Position numbers and translations under genes: made by a program. Source: a bacterium (GTDB lineage: Bacteria; AUK180). From it: a stretch of 12,442 bases of DNA. Shown here piece after piece: positions 7,126 to 12,442 of the stretch (position 1 is its first letter; each line of letters starts with the position of its first letter). The notes under the pieces were generated by a model, which was not told the DNA's origin, ran no database searches, and worked only from the letters and a program-made list of their open reading frames with translations. The stretch is taken from positions 1-12,442 of the forward strand of contig JAUXGM010000061.1 in the NCBI GenBank assembly GCA_030622125.1, in the 5' to 3' direction.

Positions 7126-7596
7126 ATGGGTTTAGCGTATGCGTTGGCAGGTGTTTTTTTGGCGGTAGTACTTTCAGGAATCGGTTCCGCTATCGGAATT
7201 GGAACTGCCGGACAGGTAGCAAGCGGTGCTATGACAGAGCATCCCGAGCATTTTGGTAAATATCTTATACTTGTAGCATTGCCCGGTACACAGGGTATCT
7301 ACGGCTTTGCTGTTGCATTTTTGTTCCTTTTAAAGTTAAAAGGGTTTGAATATATGATCACACCGCATATGGGATGGAACTTCTTTTTTGGTGCTTTACC
7401 TGTTGCCTTTGGTGGTCTTGTATCCGCAATATATCAGGGAAAGGTTTGTGCATCAGGTATTATGCTTACGGGAAAACAACCTGCTGAATCGGCAAAGAGC
7501 TTGATCATGGCAGCGATCGTTGAGTTTTATGCAATTTTAGGCTTTGTTATTTCTTTCTTCGCATGGTTGTGGCCCCTTAGTCAAAGTTTTGAATAG
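7126..7596 (+). CDS. ntpK: V-type ATPase subunit K (proteolipid c-ring subunit), predicted Na+-binding
   Basis: This gene encodes a 156-residue, four-helix proteolipid (helices about 5-29, 45-70, 86-109, 123-148) made of two related hairpins; it forms the rotor ring of the membrane V0 sector. The ion site is in place: PGTQGIYGF gives Leu52, Thr55, Gln56 and Tyr59; AIYQGKV gives Gln104; IVEFYAILGF gives the key carboxylate Glu133. These line up with the Na+ ligands of Enterococcus hirae NtpK (Leu61, Thr64, Gln65, Gln110, Glu139, plus Tyr68) at constant offsets of 9 and then 6 residues. Na+ transport is therefore predicted, although binding of a ligand set does not prove which ion is used in the cell. 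It is the first ATPase gene of the block; the a-subunit gene (ntpI) that usually precedes it is absent, and the next gene begins 7 bp after its stop. Confidence 0.95.
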   Translation: MGLAYALAGVFLAVVLSGIGSAIGIGTAGQVASGAMTEHPEHFGKYLILVALPGTQGIYGFAVAFLFLLKLKGFEYMITPHMGWNFFFGALPVAFGGLVSAIYQGKVCASGIMLTGKQPAESAKSLIMAAIVEFYAILGFVISFFAWLWPLSQSFE

Positions 7597-7603
7597 GTAA
7601 TCT

Positions 7604-8182
7604 ATGACAATAAATAAGATTATCAAAAAGATAACGAAAGAATACGAAGAAGAAAAAGAGAATATATTGAGTGAGGCACGGACTCAAAAAAAAGATAAGA
7701 TCAAAAAGTCAAGAGAAAATATTCGTATTTGGAGTGATAATCAAAAGAAAATAATAGTAAATGAGATCCGGGAAAAGTATGTTAGGTTATATCGTGCACA
7801 GCGTTCAAGTGCTAAATTGGATGTCAATAGATTTAAAAAAGAGATAATAGACAGTGTATTCGAAAGGTTATCCGAATATGTTTTATCATTAGAAAAAGAT
7901 GAATACCAACAGTTTTTTCTAAAATTTCTTGATCTGGAGTCTATCAAATCCATATCGGAATGCTATGTTGGAATAAAGGAAAAGAAAATTGATAAGACCT
8001 TCTTAAAATTGGTTGAGAAAGAATGCAAGGGTAGGTTTTCTTTAAAAGGAACGGTAGATACATTTGATTATGGGATTCTTTTTAAGGGAGAAACTTATGA
8101 TATTAATCTCTCATACAATGAGATCATGGATATGATAAAAAAGAGATATCTGATGGAGATTTCCGGAAAATTGTTTGAATGA
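7604..8182 (+). CDS. ntpE: V-type ATPase subunit E (peripheral stalk)
   Basis: This gene encodes 192 residues. The first 80 or so are highly charged and heptad-like (KKITKEYEEEKENILSEA and on), as expected for the long stalk helix that pairs with subunit G/H. The C-terminal half is globular and ends with YGILFKGETYDINLSYNEI and a KKRYLMEISGKLF helix, the family's usual end, which contacts the top of the A/B hexamer. Its length is normal for the family. It sits between K and C, as in the E. hirae ntp and Thermus operons. The ribosome site is weak (AGGT, 5 bases before the ATG), so translation may depend on coupling to K. Its helical partner (G/H type subunit) is not in the window; it may lie upstream or elsewhere. 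Confidence 0.88.
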   Translation: MTINKIIKKITKEYEEEKENILSEARTQKKDKIKKSRENIRIWSDNQKKIIVNEIREKYVRLYRAQRSSAKLDVNRFKKEIIDSVFERLSEYVLSLEKDEYQQFFLKFLDLESIKSISECYVGIKEKKIDKTFLKLVEKECKGRFSLKGTVDTFDYGILFKGETYDINLSYNEIMDMIKKRYLMEISGKLFE

Positions 8183-9171
8183 ACAGAGAATTTTTTATTC
8201 CATCCTCATTTAACAGCAAATATGCTTATGCAAGCGGCAGAGTGAGGGCATTGGAAACAAAATTATTGGATCAGCAGAAGATTACAAAACTTGTTGTTAC
8301 GGAAAATATCGAACATTTCTTCGGAGAACTTTCCGACTCACCCTATAAGAATTATATGGAGAAACTTGAGAAGTCGCTCTCATTTGAGGATCTGCTTTTT
8401 GAGGTTTACAATGACCTTATCGATGAATTAACGAAACTTTCTTATGAAAAGAAGATCGCTCAGTTCTTTGACCTTTATTTTGATACATACAATATAAAAA
8501 TGATGTTAAAGCATCTCTATTACAAAAAACCATATCGGGAAAAACTCTTTCCTTATGGTAATATCGGAAAAGAAATATTTAAAGATGATTCTATTGTAAT
8601 GGAGAGAATACCGAATATCTATCTTCCTATTTTTGAGAAGTATGAAGAAGATATAAAAGAAAATAAAAATGGTGAATTGGTAATAAATGAGGTTGTTGAT
8701 AAATATTACTATGAAGAAATATCAAGAGAAGCAAGGGAGATCAGATCGGAATATCTGATCTTTTTGAATACCCATAATATTGAACTTATAAACTGTTACA
8801 CTCTACTTCGTAGTAAGGTATTCGGCTTTCCGCACATAATTCTTTTAAGGGATGGATTTACCGATATTAAAGAACTTACAAGATTAAAAGACCAAAATTT
8901 CGACGAGATTATGAAATATTTTATCCATTCGGGGTATGAAAAATTACTTGATAGTCGTATCAAAGAGCCGTTGGAACTACTTAAAAATTTTACTATTAAA
9001 AAAAATCAATATATTAATGGAATATATGATTATTCTAAATATATCACGATGGGTATTGAGGTTTTGATAATTTATTTTTATGAAAAAAGAGAAGAGTTGA
9101 ATATCTTACGAAAGATATTCTTATCGAAATTAAGAAATTTAAGCAGCAAGGAGATTATGGAATTATTATGA
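8179..9171 (+). CDS. ntpC: V-type ATPase subunit C (d-like, AC39 family)
   Basis: This gene encodes 330 residues, normal for the vATP-synt_AC39 family, which forms the funnel joining the central stalk to the proteolipid ring. The start has the family pattern (SKYAYASGRVRALETKLLD), and the middle has the repeated helical segments with FFDLYFDTYNIKMMLKHLYY near 96-115. A second related helical part follows at about 180-300 (SEYLIFLNTHNIELINCYTLLRSK), in line with the family's internal repeats. It is soluble, with no signal peptide. The start overlaps the E stop by 4 bases (ATGA) with little Shine-Dalgarno sequence, so it is probably translated by coupling. Position between E and F supports the call. 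Confidence 0.9.
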   Translation: MNREFFIPSSFNSKYAYASGRVRALETKLLDQQKITKLVVTENIEHFFGELSDSPYKNYMEKLEKSLSFEDLLFEVYNDLIDELTKLSYEKKIAQFFDLYFDTYNIKMMLKHLYYKKPYREKLFPYGNIGKEIFKDDSIVMERIPNIYLPIFEKYEEDIKENKNGELVINEVVDKYYYEEISREAREIRSEYLIFLNTHNIELINCYTLLRSKVFGFPHIILLRDGFTDIKELTRLKDQNFDEIMKYFIHSGYEKLLDSRIKEPLELLKNFTIKKNQYINGIYDYSKYITMGIEVLIIYFYEKREELNILRKIFLSKLRNLSSKEIMELL

Positions 9172-9479
9172 GTCAGATAGCAATAATCGGTGATAAAGAA
9201 ACCATTTTTCCATTTAATGCCGTAGGTTTTGATATCTTTGTAGCGAGCAGTGAAAATATTCAAGATATTTTTAAAGAAGTCATTTCATCTAATAAAAAGG
9301 TTATCTTTATTACCGAAGAACTTGTTCCATACATAGAAAAGGAAATTAAAGAAACAATGAGACATCCTTTTCCCGTTGTTACCTTTATTCCCTCAATAAC
9401 GGGTGGAGAGGGGAACAGAGAGAATATCGTTAATTTGATCGAAAGGATCGTAGGTCCGAATTTATTAAAAGGGGATTGA
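9168..9479 (+). CDS. ntpG: V-type ATPase subunit F (central stalk)
   Basis: This gene encodes 103 residues, typical of the F subunit family (called NtpG in the E. hirae ntp naming). Key parts: the N-terminal strand QIAIIGDKETIFPFNAVGFD, the core KVIFITEELVPYI near 39-51, and PVVTFIPSITGGEGNRENI, followed by a C-terminal helix (LIERIVGP). The family binds subunit D in the rotor and can modulate ATPase activity. The ATG overlaps the C stop (ATGA). An AAGGAG lies at 9148-9153, 14 bases before the start, which is long spacing, so coupling to C probably matters. The order C-F-A is standard for these operons. If naming follows Thermus/archaea, atpF would be the symbol. Confidence 0.9.
   Translation: MSQIAIIGDKETIFPFNAVGFDIFVASSENIQDIFKEVISSNKKVIFITEELVPYIEKEIKETMRHPFPVVTFIPSITGGEGNRENIVNLIERIVGPNLLKGD
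9470..9475 (+). promoter_or_regulatory. Ribosome binding site deciding the subunit A start
   Basis: AGGGGA stands 6 bases before the ATG at 9482 but directly abuts the alternative TTG at 9476. Normal spacing therefore favours ATG 9482, giving a protein that begins [14 protein letters not shown], as the family does. Confidence 0.7.
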
Positions 9480-9481
9480 TT

Positions 9482-11257
9482 ATGAGTAATATAAAAGGAA
9501 TAATTACCAAAGTTGCAGGTCCATTGGTCGTTGCCAAAGGGATGTCAAATGTAAATATGTTTGATGTTGTTAAGGTTGGTGAACTTGGGCTTATTGGTGA
9601 AGTTATTGAGATTCACGGAGACAATGCTTATATTCAGGTTTATGAAGAAACCGGAGGGCTTGGTCCCGGTGAAAAGGTTATATCCTCCGGTGCTCCACTC
9701 TCCGTTGAGCTTGGTCCGGGGCTGATCGGTACTATCTACGATGGAATTCAACGACCATTAAAAGATATAGCAGCAATTTCAGGGGATTTCATTACAAGGG
9801 GAATAGAACTTCCCGCATTGAATAGAGAAAAGAAATGGGAATTTATGCCAACGAGAAAAAAGGGAGATGCGATTCAAGCAGGTGATATTATCGGTGAAGT
9901 AAATGAAACGGATATCATCAGTCACAAGATAATGGTTCCATTAGATATTTCTTTTGGAAAGATAAGATCCATAGAAAAGGGTATATTTACCGTTGAAGAT
10001 GTTATTGCCGTAATAGAAGATAAAAAAGGGAAAGAACATAAGATCAGACTTCTTCAGAGATGGCCGGTTCGAAAACAAAGACATTATTTAAGGAAAAATT
10101 CACCTTCAAGACAACTTGTTTCAGGGCAGCGTGTAATAGATTCATTTTTTCCAATTGCAAAAGGCGGAACTGCCTGTGTTCCGGGTCCATTCGGTTCAGG
10201 TAAAACAGTGATCCAGCACCAGCTTGCAAAATGGGCTGATGCCGATATCGTTGTTTATGTTGGTTGTGGTGAGCGTGGAAATGAGATGACGGATGTTTTA
10301 AATGAACTTCCGGAACTTATTGATCCAAGAACCGGAAAATCCCTTATGGAGAGAACTATACTTATTGCAAATACATCCAATATGCCTGTTGCTGCAAGAG
10401 AAGCATCTATTTTTACAGGAATTACTCTTGCGGAATATTTCAGAGATATGGGTTATGATGTTGCACTAATGGCTGATTCTACTTCTCGTTGGGCTGAGGC
10501 ACTAAGAGAGATATCAGGTCGGCTTGAAGAGATGCCGGGTGAGGAAGGTTATCCTGCCTATCTTGGAACAAGGATAGCAAATTTTTATGAGAGAGCAGGT
10601 GCAGTCACCTGTCTTTCAAGTGATAAAAGAGAAGGTACTATATCTGTTATCGGTGCAGTGTCTCCTCCCGGTGGCGATCTATCCGATCCGGTTGTTCAGG
10701 CAACACTTCGTGTTGTTAAGGTATTCTGGGCACTTGAAGCTATGCTTGCATACAAAAGACATTTTCCGGCAATTTCCTGGTTAAATTCATATTCTCTTTA
10801 CTACGATAATATTCAAAAAGAAGTTGAAAAAAGGATCGGCAGCGAATGGACAAATATGAGAGGAGAGGCATTAAAATTACTGGAATTAGAGGCGGAACTT
10901 ATAGAGATAGTTCGTCTTGTCGGACTTGAATCACTTTCACAAAAAGACAGACTTATATTGGAAACTTCACGGTTGATAAGAGAGGATTTCCTTCACCAAA
11001 ATGCCTTTTCCGATATAGATACCTATACCTCATTTGAAAAAATGTATAAGATGCTTTCCGTTATTTTATATATGAATAAGACATCTGAAGTTGCTATTGA
11101 AAATAAGGTTACGGTAGAGGAACTTTTTAAGATAAAAGCAATTGAAAAGATCGCAAGAATGAAATATATACATGAAGATAATATTGCCGAGATAGACAAG
11201 ATAAAAGATGAGATTTCTACTGAGATTAACAATTTAATTAAGGCGGTGGAGGAATAA
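9482..11257 (+). CDS. ntpA: V-type ATPase catalytic subunit A
   Basis: This gene encodes 591 residues from the ATG at 9482; a TTG two codons upstream is less likely because of ribosome-site spacing. This is the nucleotide-hydrolysing subunit of the V1 hexamer. Visible motifs: N-terminal barrel [14 protein letters not shown] at 8-21; the non-homologous insert region characteristic of A subunits at roughly 115-190; Walker A GPFGSGKT at 235-242 with Lys241; GCGERGNEM at 261-269 with catalytic Glu264; and the Walker B region [17 protein letters not shown] at 327-343 with Asp332. The C-terminal helical domain follows to 591. All catalytic residues are present and the length is normal, so it should be active. 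It follows F with a 2-bp gap and is followed by B after 1 bp, as in other ntp/atp operons. Confidence 0.97.
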   Translation: MSNIKGIITKVAGPLVVAKGMSNVNMFDVVKVGELGLIGEVIEIHGDNAYIQVYEETGGLGPGEKVISSGAPLSVELGPGLIGTIYDGIQRPLKDIAAISGDFITRGIELPALNREKKWEFMPTRKKGDAIQAGDIIGEVNETDIISHKIMVPLDISFGKIRSIEKGIFTVEDVIAVIEDKKGKEHKIRLLQRWPVRKQRHYLRKNSPSRQLVSGQRVIDSFFPIAKGGTACVPGPFGSGKTVIQHQLAKWADADIVVYVGCGERGNEMTDVLNELPELIDPRTGKSLMERTILIANTSNMPVAAREASIFTGITLAEYFRDMGYDVALMADSTSRWAEALREISGRLEEMPGEEGYPAYLGTRIANFYERAGAVTCLSSDKREGTISVIGAVSPPGGDLSDPVVQATLRVVKVFWALEAMLAYKRHFPAISWLNSYSLYYDNIQKEVEKRIGSEWTNMRGEALKLLELEAELIEIVRLVGLESLSQKDRLILETSRLIREDFLHQNAFSDIDTYTSFEKMYKMLSVILYMNKTSEVAIENKVTVEELFKIKAIEKIARMKYIHEDNIAEIDKIKDEISTEINNLIKAVEE

Positions 11258-11258
11258 A

Positions 11259-12442
11259 ATGGCAAAAGAATATAAAACATCCGTTGAGATATCCGGACCT
11301 CTTCTTTTGGTTGAAAAGGTTGAAGGCATCAAGTATGAAGAATTGGTTGAGATAGAACTTAAAAATGGTGAGATTCGTAGAGGACAGGTGCTTGAGATTG
11401 ATAGGGACAGAGCATTGATCCAGATTTTTGAAGGTGCATCGGGACTAAATTTGCCTGAGGCAAGAATAAGATTTCAAGGAAAAGGAATAGAGATAGGACT
11501 TTCCAAAGATATGCTTGGGAGGGTGTTTGATGGACAGGGAAGACCAATAGATGGTGGTGGTGAGATATTTCCCGAGGAAATAAGAGATATCAATGGAGCA
11601 CCGATAAATCCATATATGCGAACCTATCCATCCGAGTTCATCCAAACAGGTATCTCTTCCATAGATGGTTTGAACACACTTGTAAGGGGACAGAAGCTTC
11701 CTATATTTTCCGCTTCAGGATTACCCCATGCCCAGATGGCAGCTCAGATCGCAAGACAATCAAAGGTTCGCGGTAAAGGTGAAGACTTCGCAGTCGTTTT
11801 TGCTGCAATGGGAATTACATTTGAAGAAGCAGATTATTTTATAAAGGACTTTCAAAAAACAGGGGCAATAGAAAGAGCTGCTCTATTTATAAATCTTGCG
11901 AATGATCCGGCAATTGAGAGGATCGCTGTTCCAAGAATGGCATTGACCGCAGCGGAATATCTTGCTTATGAAAAGGATCTCCATGTTCTTGTCATCTTAA
12001 CGGATATGACCAATTATTGTGAGGCATTAAGAGAAATATCCGCAGCAAGAAAGGAGGTTCCGGGCAGACGAGGTTATCCCGGTTATCTATACACTGATCT
12101 CTCAAGCATATATGAAAGAGCCGGAAGAATTAAGAATAAAAAAGGCTCCATTACACAGATCCCGATATTAACAATGCCCGAGGATGATAAAACCCATCCG
12201 ATCCCGGATCTTACAGGTTATATTACCGAAGGACAAATCATTTTATCGAGGGGGCTTTTAAAAAAAGGTGTTTATCCACCCGTTGATGTTCAAGCATCAC
12301 TTTCTCGTTTAAAAGACAAAGGTATAGGCAAGGGAAAGACGAGAGAAGATCATGCGGATGTATTTAATCAGCTTTTTGCTATGTATGCCCAGGGTCTTGA
12401 AGCAAGGGAACTTGCCGTTATACTTGGAGAAGGAGCACTTTC
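11259..12442 (+). CDS. ntpB: V-type ATPase non-catalytic subunit B (3' end outside window)
   Basis: An ATG at 11259, preceded by GGAGG at 11248-11252 with 6-base spacing, opens a frame that stays open to the window edge: 394 complete codons of an expected 455-470. Family marks include [20 protein letters not shown] at 11-30, [18 protein letters not shown] at 81-98, [20 protein letters not shown] at 117-136, the altered P-loop [19 protein letters not shown] at 149-167, [17 protein letters not shown] at 245-261, and [19 protein letters not shown] at 343-361. Arg350 there fits the arginine finger that reaches the A-subunit active site. The lack of a true Walker A is normal for B, which binds nucleotide weakly if at all. 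Subunit D is the expected next gene. Confidence 0.96.
   Translation, partial: MAKEYKTSVEISGPLLLVEKVEGIKYEELVEIELKNGEIRRGQVLEIDRDRALIQIFEGASGLNLPEARIRFQGKGIEIGLSKDMLGRVFDGQGRPIDGGGEIFPEEIRDINGAPINPYMRTYPSEFIQTGISSIDGLNTLVRGQKLPIFSASGLPHAQMAAQIARQSKVRGKGEDFAVVFAAMGITFEEADYFIKDFQKTGAIERAALFINLANDPAIERIAVPRMALTAAEYLAYEKDLHVLVILTDMTNYCEALREISAARKEVPGRRGYPGYLYTDLSSIYERAGRIKNKKGSITQIPILTMPEDDKTHPIPDLTGYITEGQIILSRGLLKKGVYPPVDVQASLSRLKDKGIGKGKTREDHADVFNQLFAMYAQGLEARELAVILGEGAL

Noticed and set aside
11407-11425. Lack of a true Walker A in the gene at 11259 as a sign of a broken ATPase
   Set aside because: B subunits of V/A-type ATPases normally have a degenerate P-loop; catalysis is in subunit A, whose motifs are intact.

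Overview
The window is AT-rich and every gene reads on the + strand, with gaps of at most 25 bp or short overlaps. It falls into two blocks. The left block (1-7100) encodes exported proteins: the 3' end of a protein with a type IX secretion (T9SS, type A)/FlgD-like C-terminal domain, a small signal-peptide protein resembling a free-standing subtilase propeptide, a small predicted outer-membrane beta-barrel, and an 1829-residue multi-module subtilisin-family protease that ends in a second sorting-type domain. The right block (7126-12442) is a V/A-type ATPase operon in the order K-E-C-F-A-B. B is cut by the window edge, and subunit D would be expected just beyond it.

The sorting-type domains, signal peptides and probable outer-membrane barrel point to a Gram-negative bacterium of the Fibrobacterota-Chlorobiota-Bacteroidota neighbourhood or a related candidate phylum (Cloacimonadota-, Delongbacteria- or WOR-3-like). 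The bacterial-type V-ATPase and low GC agree with an anaerobe of that kind. No marker gene here allows a firmer assignment.

Function: the protease would be exported through the Sec system, fold with its own propeptide, and be displayed or released at the cell surface. Its modules are propeptide, S8 catalytic domain (Asp221, His259, Asn362, Ser436), an unrecognised Cys-containing and basic region, a FlgD/Ig-like domain, a five-bladed GH43-like propeller, an Ig-like domain, a second propeller-like region and the sorting domain. The ATPase block encodes the V1 subunits A, B and F, the central-stalk adaptor C, peripheral-stalk E, and a four-helix proteolipid K. K carries the whole Na+-ligand set known from Enterococcus hirae NtpK, so Na+ pumping is predicted.

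The main oddities are these. The slot directly upstream of K, where ntpI/atpI normally lies, is held by the protease gene, with no visible terminator between them. A stand-alone propeptide-like gene lies two genes before a complete subtilase. The protease gene has mosaic composition, with a GC-rich segment that coincides with its GH43-like propeller. No RNA genes, CRISPR arrays, insertion sequences, clear promoters or terminators were seen, and no stretch over 300 bases lacks a gene.
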